DNA of 64,000 nucleotides, from NCBI GenBank assembly GCA_004020875.1, contig SAPZ01000017.1, positions 1 through 64,000 of the forward strand. The letters run 5' to 3'. This DNA is from Mesorhizobium sp. GTDB lineage: Bacteria; Pseudomonadota; Alphaproteobacteria; Rhizobiales; Rhizobiaceae. The position numbers were made by a program, and so were the translations under genes. Positions 1-9,150 of the stretch are shown here, piece by piece. Each line of letters begins with the position of its first letter. Position 1 is the first letter of the stretch. The notes beneath the pieces were generated by a model. It saw only the letters and a list, made by a program, of their open reading frames with translations, made no database searches and was not told the origin of the DNA.

Positions 1-125
1 TCGCCAAGACCGATCGGATCATTCCCCTCTTGGTGCCGAAGTCAGGCGGCTGAAGTCCAGGGCGTTGAACTTGATCCGGAGCATGCGGTTCCCGCAGCGA
101 GAGCAACAGTCGAAGGATAACGAGG

Positions 126-554
126 ATGACACACGCAGTTTCACACACTTCGATCACACATGCCGCCGAGCAGGCGCAGCAATGGGTGAACGAGCTTGCC
201 AAAGACCTGGACTGGAACGAGCAGAGCGCATTCCGCCTGCTGAAGGCGGTCCTGCATACCTTGCGCGACTGGCTTTCGCCGGAGGAAATGGCCGACCTGT
301 CGGCCCAGTTGCCGACGCTGATCAGAGGCATCTATTTTGAAGGGTGGAACCCGGCCGAACCGGCATGGGAACGCAAAAAGAGCGACTTCGTCATTTGCGT
401 CCGCAACAGCTTTGGCTACGAGCCGGAGATCGACACCGACAAGGCGATCGGGGCGGTGTTCAGGCTCCTCGACCGGCATATTTCCCACGGTGAAATAGTC
501 CAGGTCCGAAACTCGATGAAGAAGTCACTGCGCCAATTGTGGCCGGAGGAATGA
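126..554 (+). CDS. DUF2267 domain protein
   Basis: The 142-residue product has the DUF2267 layout: an alpha-helical protein with a central LRDWLSPEEMADLSAQLP-type segment that is the family's recognisable core, followed by a second helical half. No signal peptide or membrane segment is seen. The start is supported by AAGGA about 7 nt upstream. The biochemical role of DUF2267 is not known; such genes often sit in stress clusters, which fits this context. It overlaps the next gene's possible ATG as ATGA (551-554), so it probably shares an mRNA with the phosphoribosyltransferase downstream. Family call is good; function is unassigned. Confidence 0.8.
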   Translation: MTHAVSHTSITHAAEQAQQWVNELAKDLDWNEQSAFRLLKAVLHTLRDWLSPEEMADLSAQLPTLIRGIYFEGWNPAEPAWERKKSDFVICVRNSFGYEPEIDTDKAIGAVFRLLDRHISHGEIVQVRNSMKKSLRQLWPEE

Positions 555-556
555 CG

Positions 557-1258
557 ATGTTTCGCGATCGCCAGGAGGCGGGGCAGAAGCTCGGAGCATC
601 GCTGGACTTGCTTCAGCTGAAGGACCCGATTGTGCTCGCCTTGCCACGCGGCGGCGTCCCTGTGGCCGCCGAGGTAGCCAAGGTCCTCAAGGCGCCGCTG
701 GACCTGGTGATCGTTCGAAAGGTCGGAGCGCCGGGCAATCCGGAACTGGCCGTGGCCGCCATCGTGGACGGCGACCCTCCCGACATCGTTCTCAACCGGG
801 AGATCGTAGAGGCTTACGCCCTCGATGACGGCGCGCTTCGTGTCCTGATCGCGCAGGAGCGCCCCGAACTGGAACGGCGACGGGCGGTATATCGTGGGAA
901 AGAGCTGCCCTTGTCGGTGGCTGGCAAAACGGTGATCGTCGTTGACGACGGGGCGGCGACCGGAACGACGATGAAGGTCGCCATTCGCGCGTTGAAGCGA
1001 CGTTCACCGCGAAAGATCATCGTCGCTCTTCCCGTGGCGCCGGTGGACACCGCGGACGAACTTGCGCAAGAAGCGGATTTGATCTGCCTCAATCAGCCTG
1101 CACGTTTCCGGGCGCTCAGCTATTACTACGGCAACTTCCCGCAGCTCTCCGACAAAGAGGTTCTGGATATCATGGCCCTCGCCCGCGGAAATGCCGACGA
1201 AAGAAGGCGCTCCGGCCACCACACTGCGAAAAGATCGCGGCGCGAGACCGGCAGCTAG
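557..1258 (+). CDS. Phosphoribosyltransferase-family protein
   Basis: The 233-residue product carries a type I PRTase fold: an N-terminal LALPRGGVPVAAEVA stretch and the PRPP-binding loop VVDDGAATGTTM at about residues 127-138. Such stand-alone PRTases are often fused to or beside stress hydrolases; the acceptor base is not known. Three starts are possible: GTG 539, ATG 551 and ATG 557. I chose ATG 557 because GGAGGA (545-550) then lies at 6 nt, whereas for 551 it would have no spacing. The C-terminal tail (about 15 residues) is basic. It probably forms an operon with the DUF2267 gene before it and the flavin-binding protein after it (11 nt gap). Confidence 0.82.
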   Translation: MFRDRQEAGQKLGASLDLLQLKDPIVLALPRGGVPVAAEVAKVLKAPLDLVIVRKVGAPGNPELAVAAIVDGDPPDIVLNREIVEAYALDDGALRVLIAQERPELERRRAVYRGKELPLSVAGKTVIVVDDGAATGTTMKVAIRALKRRSPRKIIVALPVAPVDTADELAQEADLICLNQPARFRALSYYYGNFPQLSDKEVLDIMALARGNADERRRSGHHTAKRSRRETGS

Positions 1259-1269
1259 GAGTCTCGCCG

Positions 1270-1719
1270 ATGCAGATTCGCACGCTGTCCACTCTGGAGT
1301 GCACCAAACTGCTGACGGCCAATCGCGCCGGCCGCCTAGCCTGCGCGAAGGACGGGCGACCCTACGTGGTTCCGTTCCACTACGCCCATGCGGACAACCA
1401 CCTCTATGCCTTCTCGATGTCGGGCAAGAAGATCGACTGGATGCGCGCCAATCCGCTCGTGTCCGTGCAGGTCGACGCCCCCGGCACGGGTCACGGCTGG
1501 AAAAGCGTCATCGTCACCGGCCGTTATGAGGAACTTCCCGATCGGATCGGACACGAGGCGCAGCGTGACCATGCATGGTTCGTGCTGAGCAAGCACTTCG
1601 ACTGGTGGGAGCCAGGCGCGCTCAAGCCGGCCACCACCTCGGATTTGCAGCATCTGCCCCATGTGTTCTTCCGCGTCTCCATCGCGGAAGTTTCGGGCCG
1701 CGAGGCGTTGGAGAGCTAG
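1270..1719 (+). CDS. Pyridoxamine 5'-phosphate oxidase-family flavin-binding protein
   Basis: The 149-residue product is a split-barrel flavin-binding protein. It opens with a LSTLECTKLLTANRAGRLA-like helix and strand, followed by a PYVVPFHYA strand and a G-K-K-I-D-W-M-R segment typical of the small PPOX/nitroimidazole-reductase-like group. It is too short and diverged to be called PdxH. TAGGAG overlapping the previous stop codon gives a ribosome site 8 nt before the ATG, so it is likely cotranscribed with the PRTase. Such proteins bind FMN or related cofactors and are often found in low-oxygen or redox stress clusters. The substrate is unknown. Confidence 0.8.
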   Translation: MQIRTLSTLECTKLLTANRAGRLACAKDGRPYVVPFHYAHADNHLYAFSMSGKKIDWMRANPLVSVQVDAPGTGHGWKSVIVTGRYEELPDRIGHEAQRDHAWFVLSKHFDWWEPGALKPATTSDLQHLPHVFFRVSIAEVSGREALES

Positions 1720-1811
1720 CCCTGCCATGGCGGGGCCAGGCGGTAGCCCTGCCAAGCCGGCCGCTGGCCGAAGCGGCTGGGAGCGCATGCAGCCAATCTG
1801 AGGTAGCCGCC

Positions 1812-3056
1812 ATGGACACGCTCATTGCCCGGCTCGGGGTCGCCTTGGCAATAGGCCTGCTTGTCGGGTTGGAACGCGGCTGGAGAGAGCGCGATGCGCC
1901 CGACCGCAGCCGGACAGCCGGCATTCGCACGTTCGGCATCGCCGGGCTTCTCGGCGGCCTGGTTGGGGCATTGGCCGAAGCGCTCAACACGATTTCGGTG
2001 TTGGTTGCAGGCTTCCTTGCCTTCGCTGGCATTTTCGCCTGGTACAAGGCACGCGAAGCCGCCCATGACGAGGATTTCAGCGTCACAACCGTTATGGCGG
2101 GCCTGGCCGTCTTTACGCTTGGCGCGCTCTGCGTGGCAGGCGATTTTCGCGTTGCCGCTGCGGGAGGCGCAGCGCTCGCGGCGCTCCTCGCCAGCCGCGA
2201 AATCCTGCACGGGCTTCTCAAACGTCTGACCTGGATCGAGCTTCGCTCGGCGCTGGTCCTGGCGGTGATGACCGCCATAATCCTGCCCCTGCTGCCGGAC
2301 CGTCCATTTGACCCGTGGGGCGGCTTCAACCCGCGGGAGATCTGGCTCCTGACGGTGCTGATGGCCTCGATTTCCTTCGCTGGTTATGTCGCGGCGCGCG
2401 TCCTCGGAAATGCCCGCGGTTTGATGGTGAGCGCACTCGCCGGCGCCGTGGTCTCATCGACCGCCGTCACCCTGTCACTGGCCCGCACCGCCATTCGGTC
2501 GGACAATTCCTTGCCCTTCGCCGGCGCGGCTTCGCTGGCCGCTATGATCTCGATCTTGCGTGTCTGCCTCGTGGTTCTGATACTGGCGCCGCCGGTGACC
2601 GGTTTCATCGCCATACCCGCGCTCGCTGCCGCGCTGACACTCGGCATCTGCGGAACGATCGCGCTGGCAATTCGCGGCAGCAAGCCGGAGAGCCCCGGCG
2701 CGACGCGCAATCCGTTCGAACTGCTACCGTTGCTGATCTTTGCGCTGCTGTTCGCGGGCGCCTCGACAGCGAGCGCCGCGCTGGCTTTCCAATTCAAGGA
2801 ACAAGGCCTGCTGGCGAGTTCCGCGATCGCGGGCGCCTTTGATGTCGATGCTTCGGTGCTAAGCGCCATACGACTGATCAAGCAGTCGATGCCGATCGAA
2901 ACCGTTGGACATGCAGTGCTGACAGCGCTGATGGCCAACGCGATCGGACGACTGTTCCTGGCCGTATTCGCGGGTCCGGTGAAATTCTGGCTGCCCCTGG
3001 CCGGCATGACCTTGAGCGCCGCTGCCGCGGGCTACTGCGCCATGCTGCTTCGGTAG
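1812..3056 (+). CDS. MgtC/SapB-family membrane protein with DUF4010 domain
   Basis: The 414-residue product starts with the MgtC-type core: GLLVGLERGWRER, then RTAGIRTFGIAGLLGGLVGAL, with transmembrane helices between. It continues into a long DUF4010 helical region, about ten to eleven hydrophobic segments in all. It is an inner-membrane protein, and the family is linked to magnesium or stress adaptation without a proven transport activity. An open frame extends 237 nt upstream, but ATG 1812 has TGAGGTAG 6 nt before it and begins exactly at the conserved N terminus. A 92-nt gap separates it from the preceding gene; I see no FNR-type box there. Confidence 0.85.
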   Translation: MDTLIARLGVALAIGLLVGLERGWRERDAPDRSRTAGIRTFGIAGLLGGLVGALAEALNTISVLVAGFLAFAGIFAWYKAREAAHDEDFSVTTVMAGLAVFTLGALCVAGDFRVAAAGGAALAALLASREILHGLLKRLTWIELRSALVLAVMTAIILPLLPDRPFDPWGGFNPREIWLLTVLMASISFAGYVAARVLGNARGLMVSALAGAVVSSTAVTLSLARTAIRSDNSLPFAGAASLAAMISILRVCLVVLILAPPVTGFIAIPALAAALTLGICGTIALAIRGSKPESPGATRNPFELLPLLIFALLFAGASTASAALAFQFKEQGLLASSAIAGAFDVDASVLSAIRLIKQSMPIETVGHAVLTALMANAIGRLFLAVFAGPVKFWLPLAGMTLSAAAAGYCAMLLR

Positions 3057-3093
3057 AGCAGTCGCGGCAAGCCGCCGGCGCTGGGCTCCCGAT

Positions 3094-3107
3094 TTGACAC
3101 GTATCAA
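3094..3107. promoter_or_regulatory. FNR/FixK-type box upstream of arcDABC
   Basis: The sequence TTGACACGTATCAA matches TTGAT-N4-ATCAA with one change. It lies 60 nt before the arcD start. If used as a class II activator site (centre at -41.5), transcription would start near 3142. Anaerobic ANR/FNR control of arc operons is established in other proteobacteria, which supports the assignment. Confidence 0.75.
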
Positions 3108-3167
3108 AGCTGCCGGCCCCCTTTCCTGTTGAATTGCCCCCCATCGTTCCAAAGGTGGGAGGGCCTC

Positions 3168-4637
3168 ATGGCCACAACAGACATCAACGTCCCTATCCGG
3201 GAAAAAATCGCGAGCCCGGCTTCGGCGAAGCTCCGGCTGGGGTCGCTGACCGCGCTCGTAATCGGCTCCATGGTGGGCTCGGGCGTCTTCAGCCTGCCGC
3301 AGAACATGGCGGCCGGCGCCGGTCCGCTTGCGATCCTGATCGGTTGGGCCATCACGGCGGTCGGCATGCTTGCGCTGGTGTTTGTCTACCAGTCGCTGGC
3401 AGTGCGCCGTCCCGAGCTCGATGCCGGCCCCTATGCCTATGCCAAGGCCGGCTTCGGTCCGTTCGTAGGCTTCAACAGTGCTTGGGGTTATTGGATCAGC
3501 GCATGGGTCGGCAACGTCTCCTACGCGGTGATCGTTTTCAGCGCACTGTCTTATTTCTTCCCCGCCTTCGGCGACGGAAACACCTGGCAGGCGGTGCTCG
3601 GGGCATCGATCCTGCTGTGGCTCATCCACGTTCTGATCCTTGCGGGCATCCGTCAGGCGGCGGTCGTCAACACCATCGTGACCGTAGCCAAGATCGCGCC
3701 TGTCGTCCTGTTCGTCGGGATCGTCGCCGTCGCGTTCAAGCTCAATGTCTGGACACTCGACTTCGCCGGGCTCGGCAACGGCTCCCTCGGCACCATCGCC
3801 GCCCAGGTCAAGAGCACGATGCTGGTGACGCTGTGGGTGTTCATCGGCATCGAAGGCGCCAGTGTCTTCTCCGCCCGGGCGGAGCGCCGCAAGGACATTG
3901 CGACCGCGACGGTGCTCGGCTTCTTCACCTGCCTTGCGCTCTATGCGCTGGTCTCGCTGCTTTCGCTCGGCATACTCAGCCAGCCCGAACTTGCCGCCCT
4001 GAAGAACCCGTCGATGGCGGGAGTGCTTGAGGCGGTTGTCGGGCCCTGGGGCGCCGTGCTTATCAATCTCGCGCTCGTCATCTCCGTCGTCGGTGCCTTC
4101 CTGAGCTGGACGCTGCTTGCAGCGGAGGTTCCGCATGTCGCCGGAAAGGACGGGACCATGCCGAAATTCTTCGCCCGGGAAAGCGAACGCGGCGTTCCCG
4201 CGACGTCGCTGCTGATCACCAATCTGCTCGTCCAGGCCTTCCTGGTGATCACGCTCTTTGCCCACAGCACCTACCAGGCGCTCTTCTACATCGCTTCGAC
4301 CGCTATCCTGGTGCCCTACATCTTCTCGGGAGCCTTCGCCGCGAAACTGGCATTGACTGGAGAAAGCTACCAGGGCGGCGAAGGGCGCACCGGACCGCTC
4401 CTCGCCGGCGTGCTGGCAACGATCTACGGGCTGTGGCTCGTCTATGCGGCGGGGCCTGCGTACCTGTTCATGTGCGCGATCCTCTATGCCCCGGGCATCA
4501 TCTTCTACGTATGGGCTCGCCGCGAGGGCAACCAGCGTGTCTTCCACCCGGTGGAAGCCGTCATCGCAATCGCGCTCGTCGCGGTCGCAATCCTTGCCGT
4601 CTACGAGATGTGGACCGGCGCTGTCAGCGCGCTTTGA
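3168..4637 (+). CDS. arcD: Arginine:ornithine antiporter (APC family)
   Basis: The 489-residue product is an APC-superfamily transporter with about 12 membrane helices. The TM1 glycine motif GSMVGSGVFSLP and the segment GAFLSWTLLAAEVPHVAGKDG are typical of the basic amino acid/polyamine antiporters. It would import arginine and export ornithine for the deiminase pathway. GGGAGGG lies 4 nt before ATG 3168; an in-frame ATG at 3129 lacks such a site. It is the first gene of arcDABC, 11 nt before arcA, and is preceded by an FNR-type box at 3094. The specific substrate is inferred from the operon. Confidence 0.9.
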   Translation: MATTDINVPIREKIASPASAKLRLGSLTALVIGSMVGSGVFSLPQNMAAGAGPLAILIGWAITAVGMLALVFVYQSLAVRRPELDAGPYAYAKAGFGPFVGFNSAWGYWISAWVGNVSYAVIVFSALSYFFPAFGDGNTWQAVLGASILLWLIHVLILAGIRQAAVVNTIVTVAKIAPVVLFVGIVAVAFKLNVWTLDFAGLGNGSLGTIAAQVKSTMLVTLWVFIGIEGASVFSARAERRKDIATATVLGFFTCLALYALVSLLSLGILSQPELAALKNPSMAGVLEAVVGPWGAVLINLALVISVVGAFLSWTLLAAEVPHVAGKDGTMPKFFARESERGVPATSLLITNLLVQAFLVITLFAHSTYQALFYIASTAILVPYIFSGAFAAKLALTGESYQGGEGRTGPLLAGVLATIYGLWLVYAAGPAYLFMCAILYAPGIIFYVWARREGNQRVFHPVEAVIAIALVAVAILAVYEMWTGAVSAL

Positions 4638-4648
4638 GAGGCCGTACG

Positions 4649-5863
4649 ATGACAAATCTGGGAGTGCATTCGGAAGTCGGCCGCCTGCGCGAGGTCATGG
4701 TCCACAGACCGGATCTCAGCCTGCGCAGGCTGACGCCGGATAACTGCAAGGCGCTGCTGTTCGACGACGTGTTGTGGGTGAAGCGGGCGCGCCAGGAACA
4801 CGACGTCTTCGTTGACGCCTTGCGCGAGCGCGGTGTGGTGGTGCATTCGTTCGGCGAGCTGCTTGCCGAGACAATGGGCATCGGCAAGGCTCGCGACTGG
4901 CTTCTCGACCGCCGGGTGCATGCCGGCGTGGTCGGCCTCGACATGGTCGACGAGATGCGTGGCTGGCTGAACGAAATGTCGGCCGGCCTGCTGGCAACCT
5001 GTCTCGTCGGCGGCATTGCGCGCGCCGAACTGCCGTTCGAGCCCAAGGGCCTGACCGGAAGGACGCTCGCGCCGCAGGACTTCGTGCTGCCGCCGCTGCC
5101 CAACCAGCTGTTCACCCGTGACAGCTCCTGCTGGATCTATCGCTCCGTGTCGGCCAACCCGATGTACTGGGCCGCCAGGCGGCCCGAGGCAGCCAACGTC
5201 GAAGCCGTCTACCGCTTCCATCCAAGGTTCCGCGACAGCGGCATCCCGTTCGTCTCGCCCCAGGCCGGGATGGGCGTCAGCCTCGAGGGCGGCGACGTCA
5301 TGCCTGTCGGCGGAGGCGTCGTTCTGGTCGGCATGGGCGAGCGCACCAGGCCGCAGGCGGTCGGCGATCTTGCGCGAAGCCTGTTCGCCGTGGGGGAGGC
5401 CACGCGCGTGATCGCGGCTCTGATGCCCCGCGACCGTTCCTTCATGCATCTCGACACGGTCTTCACCTTCTGCGACCGGGACCTCGCGACCATGTATCCG
5501 CCGGTGGTCGAAAGGCTGCGCACCTTCTCGATCCGGCCCGGAGACGGCGATGCGGCGGTCGAGGTCAGGGAGGAGAAGGAGCCCTTCATATCAGTTGTCG
5601 CGGAGGCGCTCGGACTGAAATCGCTGCGGATCATCGCCACCGGCGGCGACCGCTACGAGGCCGAGCGCGAGCAGTGGGACGATGGCAACAACGTCGTCGC
5701 CGTCGAGCCGGGCGTCGTCATCGGCTACGACCGCAATGTCTACACCAACACTCTTCTGCGCCGCGCGGGAATCGAGGTCATCACCGTCGAGGGTGCCGAG
5801 CTCAGCCGCGGCCGCGGCGGCGGCCATTGCATGACCTGCCCCGTCGCCCGAGACCCGCTCTGA
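4649..5863 (+). CDS. arcA: Arginine deiminase
   Basis: The 404-residue enzyme hydrolyses L-arginine to citrulline and ammonia, the first step of the arginine deiminase pathway. Family marks are the N-terminal SEVGRLREVMVHRP, LPNQLFTRDSS, FMHLDTVFTFCD (catalytic His), and the C-terminal GGHCMTCP carrying the catalytic Cys. Length is normal. GAGAGG lies upstream of ATG 4649; the longer open frame upstream overlaps arcD and is not coding in this frame. It is cytoplasmic and is the second gene of the operon. Confidence 0.95.
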   Translation: MTNLGVHSEVGRLREVMVHRPDLSLRRLTPDNCKALLFDDVLWVKRARQEHDVFVDALRERGVVVHSFGELLAETMGIGKARDWLLDRRVHAGVVGLDMVDEMRGWLNEMSAGLLATCLVGGIARAELPFEPKGLTGRTLAPQDFVLPPLPNQLFTRDSSCWIYRSVSANPMYWAARRPEAANVEAVYRFHPRFRDSGIPFVSPQAGMGVSLEGGDVMPVGGGVVLVGMGERTRPQAVGDLARSLFAVGEATRVIAALMPRDRSFMHLDTVFTFCDRDLATMYPPVVERLRTFSIRPGDGDAAVEVREEKEPFISVVAEALGLKSLRIIATGGDRYEAEREQWDDGNNVVAVEPGVVIGYDRNVYTNTLLRRAGIEVITVEGAELSRGRGGGHCMTCPVARDPL

Positions 5864-5874
5864 AAGGACCCCCA

Positions 5875-6876
5875 ATGTCGATCAACCTTCATGGACGCTC
5901 GGTGCTCTCGCTGGACGGCCTTTCGGCGGACGAGATCCGCTTCCTGCTGAAGCTGGCCGCCGATCTGAAGGCCGCCAAGCAGGCCGGGCACGAGATACCG
6001 CGCCTCATTCGCAAGAACATCGCGCTCATCTTCGAAAAAGACTCGACGCGCACGCGGACGGGATTCGAAGTGGCCGCCTACGACCAGGGCGCCCACGTCA
6101 CCTATTTCGGCCCCAGCGGCAGCCACATCGGGCACAAGGAGTCCATGAAGGACACCGCGCGCGTGCTCGGCCGCATGTATGATGCGATCGAATATCGCGG
6201 CTTTGCACAACATCAGGCCGAGCTGCTTGCCACGCATGCCGGCGTGCCCGTCTACAACGGCCTGACCAATGAAGCGCACCCGACCCAGATCCTCGCCGAT
6301 TTCATGACTATGCGTGAATTCACGCACAAGCATTTGTCCGACATGACGGTCGCCTTCGTCGGCGAGGGTCGGGACAATGTCGCGCTATCCCTGGCCGTGG
6401 GAGCTGCCAAGGTCGGCATCGACATGCGTATCGCTTCACCCAAGGAGCTTTGGCCGGACGACGAGTTCTGCGCCCATGTGAGAACCCTGGCGGAGCGCAG
6501 CGGCGGCCGTTTCAGGCTGGACGAAGATGTGAAGAGCTGCGTCGAAGGCGCCGACTTCATCTACACGGATGTCTGGCTCTCCATGGGTGAGGACAAGTCG
6601 GCCTGGGCCGAGCGTATCCGCCTGCTGACGCCCTATCGGGTGACGAGCGAGGTGATGTCGGCCAGCGGCAATCCGCACGTGAAATTCATGCATTGCCTGC
6701 CGGCATTCCACGATACCGAGACCGAGGTCGGCGCTTCTGTCGCGCGCGAATTCGGCATCGACTGCATGGAGGTTACCGATCAGGTGTTCGAATCCGGCGC
6801 GTCGATCGTGTTCGACCAGGCGGAGAACCGCATGCACACGATCAAGGCGCTGCTCGTCGCCACGATCGGCAATTGA
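5875..6876 (+). CDS. arcB: Ornithine carbamoyltransferase, catabolic
   Basis: The 333-residue enzyme converts citrulline and phosphate to ornithine and carbamoyl phosphate when run in the catabolic direction. The carbamoyl-phosphate loop STRTRTGFE, the SHIGHKESMKDTARVLGRMYD region and the ornithine-binding MHCLPAFHD are present. AAAGGA precedes ATG 5875 by 7 nt, and the gene begins 11 nt after arcA. Its position inside arcDABC, rather than beside arginine biosynthesis genes, argues for the catabolic role; sequence alone does not prove direction. Confidence 0.94.
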   Translation: MSINLHGRSVLSLDGLSADEIRFLLKLAADLKAAKQAGHEIPRLIRKNIALIFEKDSTRTRTGFEVAAYDQGAHVTYFGPSGSHIGHKESMKDTARVLGRMYDAIEYRGFAQHQAELLATHAGVPVYNGLTNEAHPTQILADFMTMREFTHKHLSDMTVAFVGEGRDNVALSLAVGAAKVGIDMRIASPKELWPDDEFCAHVRTLAERSGGRFRLDEDVKSCVEGADFIYTDVWLSMGEDKSAWAERIRLLTPYRVTSEVMSASGNPHVKFMHCLPAFHDTETEVGASVAREFGIDCMEVTDQVFESGASIVFDQAENRMHTIKALLVATIGN

Positions 6877-6877
6877 G

Positions 6878-7804
6878 ATGCTGATCGTTGCGGCTCTCGG
6901 CGGGAACGCGCTGTTGCGGCGCGGCGAGCCCATGACCGCCGAAAATCAGCGCGGCAATGTCAAGCATGCGGCATCCGCCCTGGCGGCGCTCATCGACCAA
7001 GGCCATTCGCTCGTTGTCACGCATGGCAACGGCCCGCAGGTCGGCCTGCTGGCGCTCCAGTCGGCGGCCTCGACCGACGGCGCTTTCCCGCTCGACGTGC
7101 TCGGCGCCGAAAGCGCCGGCATGATCGGCTACATGATCGAGCAGGAACTTGCCAACCTCACCAGCCAGAGGCTGTTCGCGACATTGCTGACCCAGGTGAA
7201 GGTCGACCCGCGCGACCCCGCCTTTGCCCATCCGACGAAACCAATCGGCCCCGTCTATGACGAGGCCACAGCGCGACGGCTCGCGGGCGAGCGCGGTTGG
7301 ACCGTTGCGCCCGACGGCGAAAAATGGCGCCGTGTCGTGCCCTCGCCGCGGCCTCTCGATATCCTCGAAGTGTCGGTGATCTCCTATCTGGTCGAACATG
7401 GCGTCGTCGTCATCTGCACGGGTGGCGGAGGTGTCCCGGTCATCGCCCGCGACGATGGCAGCATGATCGGCGTCGAAGCCGTCATCGACAAGGATCTGGC
7501 AAGCTCGCTTCTGGCGCGTCAATTGAAGGCTGACATGCTGCTCATGCTGACCGATGTCGATGCGGTCTATGCCGGCTACGGCACGCCGCAGGCCCGGGCG
7601 CTCCGGCACGTTGCCACGGCAGAGATATCCGGACCGAGTTTTCCGGCCGGATCCATGGGGCCGAAGGTCGGCGCCGCGATCGAGTTCGCCGAAGCAACGG
7701 GCAAGCCTGCCGCGATCGGCAAGCTCGAAGATGCCCTGGCAATCGTCAGGGGCGAGCGCGGTACCTGGTTGGAAGCCGCGGCCAAGGAGCCGCAAAACAG
7801 CTGA
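6878..7804 (+). CDS. arcC: Carbamate kinase
   Basis: The 308-residue enzyme transfers the phosphate of carbamoyl phosphate to ADP, giving the ATP yield of arginine fermentation. It shows the family's ALGGNALLRRG start, THGNGPQVG and ICTGGGGVPV, and an amino-acid-kinase fold throughout. It starts one base after the arcB stop codon, so translation is probably coupled. This completes arcDABC. The following MFS gene begins 71 nt later without an obvious terminator between. Confidence 0.95.
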   Translation: MLIVAALGGNALLRRGEPMTAENQRGNVKHAASALAALIDQGHSLVVTHGNGPQVGLLALQSAASTDGAFPLDVLGAESAGMIGYMIEQELANLTSQRLFATLLTQVKVDPRDPAFAHPTKPIGPVYDEATARRLAGERGWTVAPDGEKWRRVVPSPRPLDILEVSVISYLVEHGVVVICTGGGGVPVIARDDGSMIGVEAVIDKDLASSLLARQLKADMLLMLTDVDAVYAGYGTPQARALRHVATAEISGPSFPAGSMGPKVGAAIEFAEATGKPAAIGKLEDALAIVRGERGTWLEAAAKEPQNS

Positions 7805-7875
7805 TCGCGGTGTACACTGCGCACCGCAAGTTCCCTATGTTGAACATGCCCAATGTCGGCGTGCCCAGGGGAGCC

Positions 7876-9150
7876 ATGAAGCAGTTCGAGACAATGGAGA
7901 CCACCCGCACCCGCCTTGGAATCATCCCCGCGGGGATTTGGGCGTTGGGCTTCGTATCTCTGTTGATGGACGTCTCGTCGGAGATGATCCACGCCTTGCT
8001 GCCGATCTATCTCGTCACCGTCATGGGCGCATCGATGGTGGCCGTCGGCACCATCGAAGGCATTGCCGAAGCGACGGCCGCCATCACCAAGGTTTTTTCC
8101 GGCGCGCTGTCGGATTGGCTGGGAAAACGCAAGCTGCTGGCGGTAATCGGCTACGGCCTCGCCGCTCTCACTAAGCCGGTATTCCCTCTGGCTTCTTCGA
8201 TTGGCTGGCTTGTGGCGGCTCGCTTTGTCGACCGTGTCGGCAAGGGCATTCGCGGCGCCCCGCGCGATGCCCTGGTTGCGGACATTGCCCCCGCCGACGC
8301 GCGCGGCGCGAGTTTCGGACTTCGCCAGGCACTCGACACGGTTGGGGCGTTTGTCGGGCCGCTGCTCGCGATCGGCCTCATGTGGCTGACCGCCAATCAG
8401 TTTCGGACCGTGTTCTGGGTCGCGGTTGTTCCAGGCCTCCTGGCGGTCGTCCTGCTGGTTACCGCTGTCCGCGAGCCGGACCGGCCAGCGGACCTGCGCG
8501 AAGTGCGCGCCCCCTTGAGCCTGCCAGAGCTCAAGCGCCTTGGCTCATCCTTCTGGCTGGTTGTTTGCGTGGCCACCGTGTTCACCCTGGCCAGGTTCAG
8601 CGAAGCGTTTCTCATACTGCGCGCGCAGGGCATGGGCCTGCCGATCGTGCTCGTCCCGCTGGTGCTTGTCGTCATGAACGTGGTCTACTCGCTCTCGGCC
8701 TATCCGGCCGGCGTGCTCTCCGATCGCATCAATCGCCTGACGATGCTCATTCTCGGCTTCCTCTTCCTCATTGCTTCGGACATCGTGCTGGCGTTCCCTG
8801 GAAATCTGGCGGGCGCAGCGCTCGGCGTGGGGCTGTGGGGCCTGCATCTGGGGCTTACGCAAGGCCTCCTGGCAACGCTCGTCGCCGACACCGCCCCGCC
8901 GGAACTGCGAGGCACCGCCTTCGGGATGTTCAACCTGTCGACTGGACTTGCGCTGCTCGCCGCCAGTCTGCTGGCGGGCACGCTCTGGGACTTTTTCGGA
9001 CCAAGGATGACCTTCCTGGCGGGCGCGGGCTTCACGGCGCTGGCGCTCCTCGGGCTTGGCCTCGTCCGCCGGCTAACGCCGACCCTTGGCCAAGACGGAA
9101 AGGCTCCTGCGGCGGTCGTCACACCGACAATTACCGGTTCCGAGGGCTAA
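7876..9150 (+). CDS. MFS transporter
   Basis: The 424-residue product has about 12 membrane helices and major-facilitator motifs. GALSDWLGKRK is the loop 2-3 signature, and DRVGKGIRGAPRDAL is typical of the MFS drug-exporter-like group found in many proteobacteria. ATG 7876 is preceded by GGGGAG at 4 nt; the open frame extends 66 nt further upstream without a comparable site. It may be read from the arc operon. The substrate is unknown. Its 3' end overlaps the convergent hydrolase gene by 4 nt. Confidence 0.85.
   Translation: MKQFETMETTRTRLGIIPAGIWALGFVSLLMDVSSEMIHALLPIYLVTVMGASMVAVGTIEGIAEATAAITKVFSGALSDWLGKRKLLAVIGYGLAALTKPVFPLASSIGWLVAARFVDRVGKGIRGAPRDALVADIAPADARGASFGLRQALDTVGAFVGPLLAIGLMWLTANQFRTVFWVAVVPGLLAVVLLVTAVREPDRPADLREVRAPLSLPELKRLGSSFWLVVCVATVFTLARFSEAFLILRAQGMGLPIVLVPLVLVVMNVVYSLSAYPAGVLSDRINRLTMLILGFLFLIASDIVLAFPGNLAGAALGVGLWGLHLGLTQGLLATLVADTAPPELRGTAFGMFNLSTGLALLAASLLAGTLWDFFGPRMTFLAGAGFTALALLGLGLVRRLTPTLGQDGKAPAAVVTPTITGSEG

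Noticed and set aside
72..87. TTGAACTTGATCCG near the left edge as an FNR-type box
   Set aside because: The right half differs at two positions and the left half at one. It is also only about 39 nt from the DUF2267 start, so the spacing does not support it.
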